NCBI RefSeq assembly: GCF_024758505.1
Contig: NZ_CP077970.1
Span: 3,906,001-3,970,000, forward strand
Reading direction: 5' to 3'
From: Bradyrhizobium arachidis
GTDB lineage: Bacteria > Pseudomonadota > Alphaproteobacteria > Rhizobiales > Xanthobacteraceae
Length of the DNA stretch: 64,000 nucleotides
Shown: positions 8,005 through 15,995 of the stretch, one piece after another
Layout: every line of letters starts with the position of its first letter
Numbering within the stretch: the first letter of the stretch is position 1
Notes under the pieces: model-generated
What the model saw: the letters and a program-made list of their open reading frames with translations, nothing else
Told to the model about the DNA's origin: nothing
The model's database searches: none
Position numbers and translations under genes: made by a program

Positions 8005-8048
8005 CTCTCAAAGCTGAAACAGGGGTTCGATTCCCCTAGAGAGCACCA
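8005..8048 (+). other. 3' tRNA fragment, probable att site at the right end of an integrated element
   Basis: AGGGG (8021-8025), TTCGATT (8026-8032) and CCCCT (8033-8037) form a perfect T-arm. Then come AGAGAGC as a 3' acceptor strand, discriminator A and an encoded CCA (8046-8048). The expected 5' acceptor strand GCTCTCT and a D-arm are missing upstream, and the residual anticodon stem does not pair. This is therefore a 3' fragment, not a gene. Upstream CTCTCAA resembles a CTC anticodon loop, but tRNA identity is uncertain. Integrases using tRNA 3' ends leave such fragments at the distal end of the island. Confidence 0.7.
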
Positions 8049-8166
8049 TTCGTGATCCCAATGTCACGGTGATCGCATCGGCGAGTTCGCTCGCAGGGCT
8101 TTCAATTTTCGCGAGCAACTGAGAGGGACGCTCTCGGTCGAACGTCCGCTCGTCCCATGAATGATC

Positions 8167-8883
8167 CTAGGAAACCCGAAGCAGCGCTGGAGGCAGAGCG
8201 GCGATTAGATCCGCCATACCATCTCCAAGGAGCGAGACGTGTTCGCTGGCAGCTCGAAATGCGGCTTCGGGATTTCCTTCCTCGATGGCCTGAATGATGC
8301 GCTCATGTTCCGCGATCGTGGCAGCCATCCGGCCGGTTTGGAAAGTGATGTTTTTTCGATAGACCGCGAGGCGTTTTCGAAGTGCGCGCGTTTGAGCCGA
8401 GATGAAATCCGTGTGCGACGCCTCGTAAAGGAGTTCATGGAACTCCTGGTTGATGGCGTAAAAAGCCTCTTCATTTCCCTCGCCGACGGATGCGGACAGG
8501 CGTTGTTGAATTGCGCGCAGTGCTGCTTTCTCGCCATGGCTTGCGCGGCGGGCGGCCAATTTCGCGCAAAGCCCCTCAAAGGCCGCCATCGTCTCGAACA
8601 TCTCGAGCAACATCGGAATCGAGATGGATGTGACGATCATTCCATGTCGCGGCCGCGCCTCCAGGAAGCCGGTGGTGACGAGCGCCTTCAAGGCCTCGCG
8701 TACTGGCGTGCGCGAGATCTGGTATCGCGCAGCCAATTCAATTTCGTCGACCCGGCTTCCGGGGGGCAACGTACCGCTGACGATCAGCTCTTCAAGCTCG
8801 TCACGCAGATCTTCGGCCAGGGTCCCGCCTCGGCGGCGCAAAACCTGCTGATCTTTGGCGGCATCGGAAAAGACTGCTGTCAT
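8167..8883 (-). CDS. GntR-family (FCD) transcriptional regulator
   Basis: 238 aa. The N-terminal winged helix (residues 15-85) includes LAEDLRDELEELIVSGTLPPGSRVDEIELAARYQISRTPVREAL in pieces typical of the FadR subfamily. The FCD ligand-binding domain (about 95-230) keeps acidic and His metal-site positions (ENxxFH-like QEFHELLYEASH, and a late EH pair). FCD regulators usually bind small organic acids and repress divergent catabolic genes. The target here is probably the operon starting near 9.1 kb; an inverted repeat at 9097-9112 is one possible operator. Confidence 0.88.
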   Translation of the reverse strand: MTAVFSDAAKDQQVLRRRGGTLAEDLRDELEELIVSGTLPPGSRVDEIELAARYQISRTPVREALKALVTTGFLEARPRHGMIVTSISIPMLLEMFETMAAFEGLCAKLAARRASHGEKAALRAIQQRLSASVGEGNEEAFYAINQEFHELLYEASHTDFISAQTRALRKRLAVYRKNITFQTGRMAATIAEHERIIQAIEEGNPEAAFRAASEHVSLLGDGMADLIAALPPALLRVS

Positions 8884-8903
8884 ATCCCCTCAATTCAAGG
8901 CCG

Positions 8904-10115
8904 GTGATTTTGAAGCTCTGGACGAGTCAAGCAGAGCTCTCAAACACGTTAGTAGTTAGCGCGCAGATCAGAAACTCAAGAGGGCAATTGTACGCCGAAT
9001 GCAAGTCGCGCACGTGCAATCATGGCCCTTTGATCACCCTTTCGAACAGTTTTGGGGCATTCGAGGACGCATTTAGGATCTCAGTCTCTTATTATTGCAC
9101 ATGTTATTGTGCGCAGGATGAAGAGTTTCATATCTACGCCCCGCCTGCCGGGCTGGAGGCGCTAAGGGCGGGCATCCTCGACGATCTGGGCCTTCCCTCT
9201 CAATCGGCTTTGGTGTCCGACGGGGCAATCGAGTCGCTGTACCACGTCTGCCATACGCTTCTGCGGCCTGGGGATGAGTTCATCACGACTGATCCGACGT
9301 GGAACTGGCCAATGGCCTTTGCACAAGCGGTCGGTGCATCGGTCAAGCAGATCCCGATTTACGGTTCTCAGCATCGATACCGGCTTGATCCTGCTCGGCT
9401 GGAAGAGGCGATCGGTCCAAAGACTAAGGTCGTCTACCTCGTGGATCCAAACAATCCGCTGGGGACGGCGTGCACAAAGCCAGAAATCGAGAGGATAGTG
9501 GCCGCGGTCAATCGGGCTGGGGCCTATCTGATCCACGACTGCACATATCGCCATTTTGCGTACGAGCACCATCTTGCCGCGCAGCTCGCGCCTGATCGCA
9601 CGATCACCATCTACAGCTTTTCGAAATGGCTTGGGCTTGCCGGTCTGCGGATCGGCGCCGTCGTTGCGCATCCCGATGTCATCGAGCGCCTGGCGGCCGC
9701 CCCTCCCAATAATCTCGGCTCAAGCATTCTGTCCCAGCGCGCTGCAATTGCGGGTTTGAGCATCAAGGACGAATGGTTTCCGGGCGTGCTTACCGAGCTT
9801 CGCGACAATCAAGCTCTGGTGAAGGCGGCTGTCGACAAGATCTCGGGCCTGAGCGTGCCGGTCTATCCCTCCAACGGAAATTTCCTGGTCATCGAATGCG
9901 GTGAACTCGGCATTCGGCCTGAAGCGTTGGTCGCTGCCTACAACGAGCACGAGATCATGATCCGTCAGGGGGGGTATCACACACCAACCTTCGGCGAAAA
10001 GTTCGTGAAGGTGTCGCTGAGCGTACCAAGAGCGTGGGCCGAGGAGTTTGCCAATCTACTTCCCGCGATGGTGGAGAGAGCGAGGACTTCGAACAAGCCC
10101 GCGAAGGTTTTTTAG
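8904..10115 (+). CDS. Class I/II PLP aminotransferase with an abnormal N-terminus
   Basis: From about residue 75 (HIYAPPAGLEALR) onward this is a fold-type I aminotransferase: DPNNPLG, IHDCTYRHF and the PLP-lysine motif SFSKWLGLAGLRIG are all present. The first 70 codons (8904-9117) are A/T-richer, encode an unlikely Cys/Tyr-rich sequence (SYYCTCYC) and do not resemble the family's N-terminal arm. There is no in-frame start near the homologous region. The gene is therefore 5'-truncated, rearranged or frameshifted. Also odd: the position expected to hold the carboxylate-binding Arg reads FVKVSLSVP. The substrate is unknown. The following SDR starts 35 nt downstream. Confidence 0.65.
   Translation: MILKLWTSQAELSNTLVVSAQIRNSRGQLYAECKSRTCNHGPLITLSNSFGAFEDAFRISVSYYCTCYCAQDEEFHIYAPPAGLEALRAGILDDLGLPSQSALVSDGAIESLYHVCHTLLRPGDEFITTDPTWNWPMAFAQAVGASVKQIPIYGSQHRYRLDPARLEEAIGPKTKVVYLVDPNNPLGTACTKPEIERIVAAVNRAGAYLIHDCTYRHFAYEHHLAAQLAPDRTITIYSFSKWLGLAGLRIGAVVAHPDVIERLAAAPPNNLGSSILSQRAAIAGLSIKDEWFPGVLTELRDNQALVKAAVDKISGLSVPVYPSNGNFLVIECGELGIRPEALVAAYNEHEIMIRQGGYHTPTFGEKFVKVSLSVPRAWAEEFANLLPAMVERARTSNKPAKVF
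9097..9112. promoter_or_regulatory. Inverted repeat GCACA-N6-TGTGC
   Basis: Perfect 5-bp arms around TGTTAT, within the A/T-rich stretch between the GntR regulator and the conserved part of the aminotransferase. It is a possible operator for the divergent regulator. If so, this part of the open frame is regulatory rather than coding. Confidence 0.35.
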
Positions 10116-10150
10116 CTCGCGACGAGGCCAATCTCTGGGAGGGCGACAAG

Positions 10151-10933
10151 ATGGATCTTCAGCTCGGTGGAAAGAAAGTCCTCATCACTGGGGCATCGCA
10201 AGGGATCGGCGAGGGGCTCGCGCACGCTTTCGCGGCCGAAGGTTGCGCGCTGCATCTCACCGCTCGATCGGAGGACAAGCTCGGGATTCTTCGAAAGGAG
10301 ATTGCTGCTGCTCACGGCGTGAGCGTCGGTGTCACCGTAGCTGACATGACTGCCGAAGGCGCATGCGAACGCATCGCCGAAGACGCGGGAGATATCGACA
10401 TATTGGTCAACAACGCCGGCGTCATTCCGAGCGGGACCCTTTTTGACATCACTCCTCAGCAATGGCGTGACGGATGGGCCCTGAAGGGGTTTGGCTACGC
10501 GGACATGATCCGGTTGGTCTATCCGCGGATGAAAGCGCGCGGCGGCGGCGTCATTCTGAACAATATCGGCAATGGCGGAGAAGTTTGCGATCCCAACTAC
10601 ATCGAGGGCGCCGCCGGCAACGCTGCCATCATGGCAATGACCCGGGCGCTGGGTGGGACCAGCCTCGACGACAACATCCGCGTTGTCGGCGTGAATCCCG
10701 GTCCCGTGGACACGACGCGCATCTACAACATGCTGCGCAAGTTCGCCGAGATACGACTTGGCGATTCCGCTCGCTACGACGAGCTGCTCGATCGTTACCC
10801 GCTCAAGCGTCCGGCGAAGGTCCACGAGATCACCGACCTGTTCCTTTTCCTGGCTTCCTTCAGGTCCGGATACACGTCGGGCACGATCGTCACGGTCGAT
10901 GGAGGGATCGCATCCCGGCGCGCGGTAGTCTGA
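10151..10933 (+). CDS. SDR-family protein lacking the YxxxK catalytic pair
   Basis: 260 aa. The Rossmann start TGASQGIGEG (residues 14-23), NNAG (about 87) and NPGPVDT are clear. In place of the catalytic YxxxK the sequence reads NYIEGAAGNAAIMAMTRALGG: Tyr is kept but the Lys position is Ala/Gly. The same YxxxxAGNAA pattern exists in an SDR subfamily, so it may be a genuine variant rather than decay. NAD(P) binding is expected, but classical SDR chemistry is not. The frame is open upstream to 10034; ATG 10151 gives the normal family length. It lies in the operon with the aminotransferase and hydrolase. Confidence 0.8.
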   Translation: MDLQLGGKKVLITGASQGIGEGLAHAFAAEGCALHLTARSEDKLGILRKEIAAAHGVSVGVTVADMTAEGACERIAEDAGDIDILVNNAGVIPSGTLFDITPQQWRDGWALKGFGYADMIRLVYPRMKARGGGVILNNIGNGGEVCDPNYIEGAAGNAAIMAMTRALGGTSLDDNIRVVGVNPGPVDTTRIYNMLRKFAEIRLGDSARYDELLDRYPLKRPAKVHEITDLFLFLASFRSGYTSGTIVTVDGGIASRRAVV

Positions 10934-10960
10934 GACATCCAAGCAGGCAGTGAGTAAGCC

Positions 10961-11842
10961 ATGGCATTTGTACGGGCCAAGGACGGCACCAAACTCTACT
11001 ACGAGGAAGTGGGCGAGGGCGCGCCGCTGATCTTCGTGCACGAGTTCGGCGGAGACCTTCGCAGCTGGGAGCCCCAGTTGCGTCACTTCAGCCGGCGGTA
11101 TCGCTGCATCGCGTACAATGCCCGCGGTTACAGTCCGTCCGACGTGCCCGAAGATATCGCGAGCTATTCACAGGAGCTTGCGGCGCAGGACGTCAGGGAT
11201 GTAATGGACGGCCTTTCGATCGACAAAGCCCATGTCGTTGGGCTGTCGATGGGCGGATTTGCGACGCTGCATTTCGGGTTAAACTTTCCGGAGCGTGCTC
11301 TGTCCCTGGTCGTGGCTGGCGCGGGCTACGGAGCGGAAAAGCACTACGAGGACTACTTCAGGTCCGTTTCTCTCGAGGTCGCAGATCAGTTCGAGAAACA
11401 AGGCTCGGCAGCCTTTTCGAAGACCTATTCGATGGCGGCTTCGCGTATTGCCTTTCTGCTCAAGGATCCCCGCGGCTGGCAGGAATTCCAGCGTCATCTT
11501 GGCGAACATTCGGCGCGGGGTTCGGCAATGACCATGCGCGGAGTGCAGACGCGGCGTCCATCGATTTATGACCTGGAGAGCCGGTTGCGCGCTCTCGCTG
11601 CGCCCATGCTGGTGATCGTCGGCGACGAAGATGATCATTGCCTGCAGCCCGGGATATTCCTGAAACGAACGGTGCCGGCGTGCGGCCTCCTTGTCATGCC
11701 CAAGGCGGGTCACACCCTGAACCTCGAAGAGCCCGGTCAATTCAATCAGGCTATTGACGACTTCCTGGCCACCGTCGCCCAAGGACGATGGCTGCCCCGT
11801 GATCCAAGGGCCATGCCGTCCGAGATCATGAAGACATCCTGA
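10961..11842 (+). CDS. Alpha/beta-fold hydrolase
   Basis: 293 aa. The nucleophile elbow is GLSMGG near residue 95. The oxyanion HxFGG-like segment is VHEFGGDLRSW near 27. The acid lies in VGDEDDHCL and the His in KAGHTLNLEEP near 250. This is the standard esterase/enol-lactonase/C-C hydrolase architecture, cytosolic with no signal peptide. Its stop overlaps the ATG of the M20 amidase gene (ATGA), so both are co-translated. The pair could open a ring or ester and then an amide, but the substrate cannot be named from sequence. Confidence 0.85.
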   Translation: MAFVRAKDGTKLYYEEVGEGAPLIFVHEFGGDLRSWEPQLRHFSRRYRCIAYNARGYSPSDVPEDIASYSQELAAQDVRDVMDGLSIDKAHVVGLSMGGFATLHFGLNFPERALSLVVAGAGYGAEKHYEDYFRSVSLEVADQFEKQGSAAFSKTYSMAASRIAFLLKDPRGWQEFQRHLGEHSARGSAMTMRGVQTRRPSIYDLESRLRALAAPMLVIVGDEDDHCLQPGIFLKRTVPACGLLVMPKAGHTLNLEEPGQFNQAIDDFLATVAQGRWLPRDPRAMPSEIMKTS

Positions 11843-13128
11843 TGACAGCCCCGTCAGCAAACTCAAATCATGCCTCCAAATACGTCAGCGCAGGACGGTT
11901 GAACCGGCGTCTCGACGTCATGGCGCGGTACGGTGCGACCGAAAAGAGAGGCGTCAACCGACAGGCTCTCTCAGCGGAAGACCTTCAGGCGCAGTTGCAG
12001 ATGGTTCGGTGGGCGGCGGAGTTGGAGCTTCGGCCGTCCACCGACCCCGCAGGAAACCTCTTCATTCGCTATGAAGGAACCGACCCAGCGCTTGCCCCGA
12101 TCTTGACCGGGTCTCATTTGGATAGTCAGCCAACCGGCGGCCGGTTCGATGGCGTCTACGGCGTATTGGCCGCGCTGGAGGCAGTCGAAGCCATTCGCGA
12201 CGCCGGCCTGAGACCGCAACGGTCGATCGAAATCGTATCCTGGATGAACGAAGAGGGTTCTCGGTTTGCACCGGGAATGATGGGGTCAAGGGCCTACGCG
12301 AATCCTGATGGATTGGCTGACATCCTGTCGACAACCGACGCTGACGGCGTCAGCGTGTCGAGCGCGCTCGAGATTGTCCATAAAGGCCTGCGGGACGTTC
12401 CGCACCGAATGTTGGGCGGACGCCCATACGCGTACATCGAGACGCATATCGAGCAGGGACCGGAACTCGAACGACAGAATACGACGATCGGAGTCGTTTC
12501 AGGCATTCAGGGAAAGAGAACCTTTCGAGTGACCATTTCGGGTGAGGCCGCGCATGCGGGGACCTCCTGCCGGGCCGTCCGCAAGGACGCGTTGATGGCG
12601 GCGGTTCGAATCATCGGAGCGCTCGACCAGCAGTTTGACGATAAGGCCGATGTGGTGAAGTTTACCGTGGGGCGGCTGACGGTTGAACCAAACGCCCCGT
12701 CGGTCGTCCCCAGTGCCGTCACGTTCTCCATCGATCTGCGACATCCAGAATCGGCCGAGCTTACGCGATTGGGGGACTTGGTTGTCCCCATTTGCGAAGC
12801 GCAGAAAGGGCCATGCGCCGTCAGCGTTAAGGAGCTTTCCACTGCGATGTCCGTCGAGTTCGCGCACGAGCTGCGCAATTGCATTCGGCGTGCCGCGGAT
12901 CAACTGAAGATCGCACATCTGGATATTTTGTCGGCTGCCGGACACGACGCCCGCTATCTCGGCGATGTCTGTCCGTCGGCGATGATCTTCGTGCCATCGC
13001 ATCAAGGCATCACGCACAACGAGGCGGAGTTCACCTCGCTGCAGGATCTCGTTGATGGAGCACGCGTACTGGCTGACGTCCTTTGCGAGCTCACGTCACA
13101 AGAAGCGAGTTCCTGCCGAGCATCGTAG
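11842..13128 (+). CDS. M20 amidase of the hydantoinase/carbamoylase family
   Basis: 428 aa. Metal-site motifs occur in the expected order: GSHLDSQPTGGRFDGVYG (about residues 89-106), NEEGSRF (about 135), HIEQGP (about 197), the lid motif GEAAHAGT and the C-terminal AGHDARYL...HNEAEFT. This family includes N-carbamoyl-L-amino-acid hydrolases, beta-ureidopropionase and allantoate amidohydrolase, all cleaving a ureido or amide C-N bond with two metals. Clustering with an aminotransferase, hydrolase and permease suggests catabolism of an N-substituted compound. Exact specificity is not predictable. The start is fixed by the ATGA overlap. Confidence 0.87.
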   Translation: MTAPSANSNHASKYVSAGRLNRRLDVMARYGATEKRGVNRQALSAEDLQAQLQMVRWAAELELRPSTDPAGNLFIRYEGTDPALAPILTGSHLDSQPTGGRFDGVYGVLAALEAVEAIRDAGLRPQRSIEIVSWMNEEGSRFAPGMMGSRAYANPDGLADILSTTDADGVSVSSALEIVHKGLRDVPHRMLGGRPYAYIETHIEQGPELERQNTTIGVVSGIQGKRTFRVTISGEAAHAGTSCRAVRKDALMAAVRIIGALDQQFDDKADVVKFTVGRLTVEPNAPSVVPSAVTFSIDLRHPESAELTRLGDLVVPICEAQKGPCAVSVKELSTAMSVEFAHELRNCIRRAADQLKIAHLDILSAAGHDARYLGDVCPSAMIFVPSHQGITHNEAEFTSLQDLVDGARVLADVLCELTSQEASSCRAS

Positions 13129-13170
13129 TGTCGTCTTCACGTTGGTTTTGCCACTTAGGGGGAAGTTGTC

Positions 13171-14487
13171 ATGCAGATTGACGCCGTTGTCGCAAGCGCA
13201 GGTTCGGCTGATCGCGAAGCAGGGGATCGCCTGTATCGAAAAATAGCGTGGCGGCTGATTCCTTTCCTGATGATCTGCTACGTCGGCGCGTATCTGGATC
13301 GCGTGAACGTAGGCTTTGCAAAGCTGCAAATGCTGAATGATCTCCAGTTCAGCGAGACCATATACGGGCTCGGCGCCGGTATCTTCTTCATTGGGTACTT
13401 TCTGTTCGAAGTTCCGAGCAATTTGATGTTGCAGCGGGTCGGGGCGCGGATCTGGATCGCCCGGATCATGATCACCTGGGGCATCATCTCGGCGTGCTTC
13501 GCGTTCGTATCAACTCCTCTCCAGTTCTACATCCTGCGCTTTCTGCTCGGTGCCGCCGAGGCAGGCTTCTATCCGGGTGTGATCCTCTACCTGACCTATT
13601 GGATACCATCGCACAGGCGCTCGCAGATGATCGCGCTGTTCATGACGGCGATTCCGATCGCCGGAATCGTTGGTGGACCTCTCTCCGGCTGGATCATGCA
13701 GTATTTTGATGGGCACCAAGCGCTTGCCGGTTGGAAGTGGCTCTTCCTGTTCGAGGCAATTCCGTCGATCGTTCTTGGCATAGCAACGATCTTCTGTCTC
13801 ACGGACCGTCCGGAAAAGGCGCGTTGGCTATCCGAGCAGGAGAAGGCGCTCGTCGTGAGCGCGCTGGATGCGCAAGCGCAGAACTCGGAAAGCACGTTGA
13901 CGACCATGGGCGAGGCGTTTCGCAATCCCCGCATGCTCCTCATGTGCATGATCTACTTTTGCGTCATTATGGGCCAGTACGGTCTCACATTCTGGATGCC
14001 GACGCTTGTGAAGTCCGCGGGCGTTACGGGAGTGCTGCAGATCGGCCTGTTCTCTGCCATTCCCTACACGTTCGCGGTCGTGGTCATGATCAGCGCGGGC
14101 AGGAACTCGGATCGAACGCGCGAACGTCGTTGGCACGTCATCGTTCCCATGTTGGCCGGCGCGTTAGGGTACATGATCGTTGCCGCCGCTGGAGGCAATG
14201 TGACTTTGGCCCTGATCGGACTGTCCCTCGCTGCGGCCGGCGTGATCACTCCAGGTCCGCTGTTCTGGGCGCTTCCGTCGGCATTTCTGGCGGGCACGGC
14301 CGCTGCAGCAGGTATCGCTGCCATCAATGCGTTTGCCGGGCTGGCCGGATTCGTCAGCCCCTATTTGATCGGGTATCTGAGGGACATAACGGGGACGTCG
14401 ACCATCGCGATGTACACGTCGGCCGCTGTCCTGGTGCTGGGTGCACTGGCGATCCTGAAGGTGCCCGCGAAGTTGGTCAATCGCTAG
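13171..14487 (+). CDS. MFS transporter, anion:cation symporter type
   Basis: 438 aa with about twelve hydrophobic spans. The loop after TM2 (GAGIFFIGYFLFEVPSNLMLQRVGARIWIARI) is characteristic of the ACS family, whose members import organic anions such as hexuronates, phthalate, 4-hydroxyphenylacetate or allantoate. The soluble N-terminus (about 25 residues) and a central loop near residues 210-245 are cytosolic. It is the last gene of the 9-14.5 kb cluster and presumably imports that pathway's substrate. A strong stem-loop follows at 14593-14626. Confidence 0.87.
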   Translation: MQIDAVVASAGSADREAGDRLYRKIAWRLIPFLMICYVGAYLDRVNVGFAKLQMLNDLQFSETIYGLGAGIFFIGYFLFEVPSNLMLQRVGARIWIARIMITWGIISACFAFVSTPLQFYILRFLLGAAEAGFYPGVILYLTYWIPSHRRSQMIALFMTAIPIAGIVGGPLSGWIMQYFDGHQALAGWKWLFLFEAIPSIVLGIATIFCLTDRPEKARWLSEQEKALVVSALDAQAQNSESTLTTMGEAFRNPRMLLMCMIYFCVIMGQYGLTFWMPTLVKSAGVTGVLQIGLFSAIPYTFAVVVMISAGRNSDRTRERRWHVIVPMLAGALGYMIVAAAGGNVTLALIGLSLAAAGVITPGPLFWALPSAFLAGTAAAAGIAAINAFAGLAGFVSPYLIGYLRDITGTSTIAMYTSAAVLVLGALAILKVPAKLVNR

Positions 14488-14592
14488 AACCCCAATCGGA
14501 TCGACACGATGGCCAATCTTCTGGGCGCGGCCGAGCTTTGCTCCGCCGCGCTCTTGGAAACCGGCGGAGCTGAAATCGCTCCTCGATTTGTG

Positions 14593-14626
14593 TTTCGGCG
14601 TGGAGGAACTCCACTCCACGCCGAAA
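14593..14626. terminator. 13-bp perfect inverted repeat downstream of the MFS gene
   Basis: TTTCGGCGTGGAG and CTCCACGCCGAAA surround an 8-nt loop, about 105 nt after the MFS stop. There is no T-run, so a classical intrinsic terminator is not proven. It could stabilise the mRNA 3' end or be an old repeat. Confidence 0.45.
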
Positions 14627-14794
14627 TATCCTGGCTAGTTGAAGGCGGGTCATTGTCACAACAGACTTTTGATCGGAGGCGTGCCGCACTTTTCGACGGT
14701 AGCTCAAATGGTGGGTTTTCAACGGGGATTACCTGACACTCTCTCCTTCGGACTGCCTCTCCGCAGTATCCAGCTGTTCGGAACGACAACATAG

Positions 14795-14813
14795 CGCGAC
14801 AACGGTTGTCGCG
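14795..14813. promoter_or_regulatory. 19-bp perfect palindrome, operator candidate
   Basis: CGCGACAACGGTTGTCGCG reads the same on both strands around a central G. It lies in the non-coding region before the crotonase operon. Its length and perfection suit a dimeric repressor, but none can be assigned. Confidence 0.4.
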
Positions 14814-15116
14814 GTTCCGCGATGTCACCTGTGGTCACCGCGCTAACCGTAGCTTCGAAACGTGGGTTGGAGGGAGCGCGTTCAGGAACATGGTCCGAAA
14901 GCTCGAGTCTCGGCGTCGGCCTAGCACCGGGGATTGCGTCTTCCAGCCTATTTCCGCCTGAAGTGGGCCGGCACCCCCTGTGCAGCACGGCACCGCGAGG
15001 AGGTGGGCTCGAACGCAAAAATCTGCATCCCTGGTTGATCGCGCGCCATTTCCGGTGCCGTCAACTGGCGCGATTGAAGCGTGTCAACCTCTCCGTCTTG
15101 ACGCTATAAAAAAATC

Positions 15117-15135
15117 AGTCTACTTATGCAAGTGA
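15117..15135 (+). promoter_or_regulatory. Operator-like motif, copy 1 (crotonase operon)
   Basis: AGTCTACTTATGCAAGTGA, preceded by AAAAATC. It aligns base for base with the two copies at 23949-23967 and 23972-23990; together they read AGTCTAsTTAyGCAwGTrA with a TTAY-N4-GTRA dyad. It lies just upstream of the GTG proposed for the crotonase. It is the likely binding site of the HxlR-type regulator encoded at 22809-23852. Confidence 0.6.
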
Positions 15136-15182
15136 CGAACGTCGGCTCCAAGGGTCGGCGCTGGTCGGGAGGAGAGGCCTTG

Positions 15183-15956
15183 GTGAAAGACATCATCGTC
15201 GCGAAGCGGGACGGCGTAGCGCGCGTCACATTGAACCGGCCAGCGGCGAGGAACGCCGTCACGCTGGCGATGTGGCGTGAGCTCGCCGACATTTTCTCGC
15301 GCTTCGCTGACGATCGGGATGTTCGAGCGGTCGTGCTGGCGGGCGAGGGTAAGGACTTTTCCGTCGGCGCCGATATCTCCGAGTTCGACAGTATTCGGGA
15401 CGACAAGCAACAAAGCGCCGACTACGAAGTCGCCGTCGATGCCTGTTCTGGCGCGATCGCGGCGTTGGGAAAGCCCGTTGTTGCAGCCATTTCCGGCTAT
15501 TGCCTTGGAGGCGGTTGTCATCTCGCGCTGGCGTGCGACTTTCGCTTCGGCGATCGAACCGCAATCATCGGGATTCCGTCGGCAAAGCTCTCGATCGTCT
15601 ATGGCGTTCGGAGCGTGCAGCGGTTGTTGGCGCTAACCGGCATCGCAAACGCCAAGCGCATCCTTTACTCCGCGGACCGCTATCCGGCCGAGCAGGCGAT
15701 GTCGATGGGATTGATCGACGAGATACACGACGATGCTTCGCTCGCCGCCGAGCGCTTCCTGGAGCGGCTGGCGGACAATGCGCCACTTTCGATCGCTGGC
15801 GCGAAATACATGCTGAACGGGCTTTCGACGGGCGCCGGCGGCCTCGATTTGGCCGTGGCGCAGCAACTCGTCGATGTTGCTTCCGACAGCGAGGATTTCA
15901 GGGAAGGCCGTCGCGCGTTTGCGGAGAAGAGAGCTCCGCGGTTTCGTGGCGAATAA
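15183..15956 (+). CDS. Enoyl-CoA hydratase/isomerase family protein
   Basis: About 257 aa from GTG 15183, which has GGAGGAG 8 nt upstream; a longer frame runs back to 15126 but crosses the operator motif. Crotonase features are clear: LNRPAARNAVT, the first oxyanion-hole strand GKDFSVGADISEF, the second in AISGYCLGGGCHLALACDFR and IPSAKLSIVYG. These proteins hydrate, isomerise or hydrolyse CoA thioesters. The usual first catalytic Glu region reads GVRSVQRLLALTG, so exact chemistry is uncertain. It leads an operon with the molybdenum hydroxylase and CoA ligase and probably acts on the ligase-derived thioester. Confidence 0.87.
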   Translation: MKDIIVAKRDGVARVTLNRPAARNAVTLAMWRELADIFSRFADDRDVRAVVLAGEGKDFSVGADISEFDSIRDDKQQSADYEVAVDACSGAIAALGKPVVAAISGYCLGGGCHLALACDFRFGDRTAIIGIPSAKLSIVYGVRSVQRLLALTGIANAKRILYSADRYPAEQAMSMGLIDEIHDDASLAAERFLERLADNAPLSIAGAKYMLNGLSTGAGGLDLAVAQQLVDVASDSEDFREGRRAFAEKRAPRFRGE

Positions 15957-15995
15957 CGATGGCAAACACGGAAACAGTCTTGGAGGGCAAATACG

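Larger units (their letters stand above)
14488..15116. other. Intergenic region with two strong dyads, no gene recognised
   Basis: Short open frames on both strands give low-complexity sequences without family features. The notable content is the stem-loop at 14593-14626 and the perfect palindrome at 14795-14813, followed by the operator-like motif at 15117. Confidence 0.5.

Noticed and set aside
7973..8048. A complete tRNA gene
   Set aside because: The T-arm, acceptor 3' strand and CCA are present, but the 5' acceptor strand and D-arm are missing and the anticodon stem does not pair.
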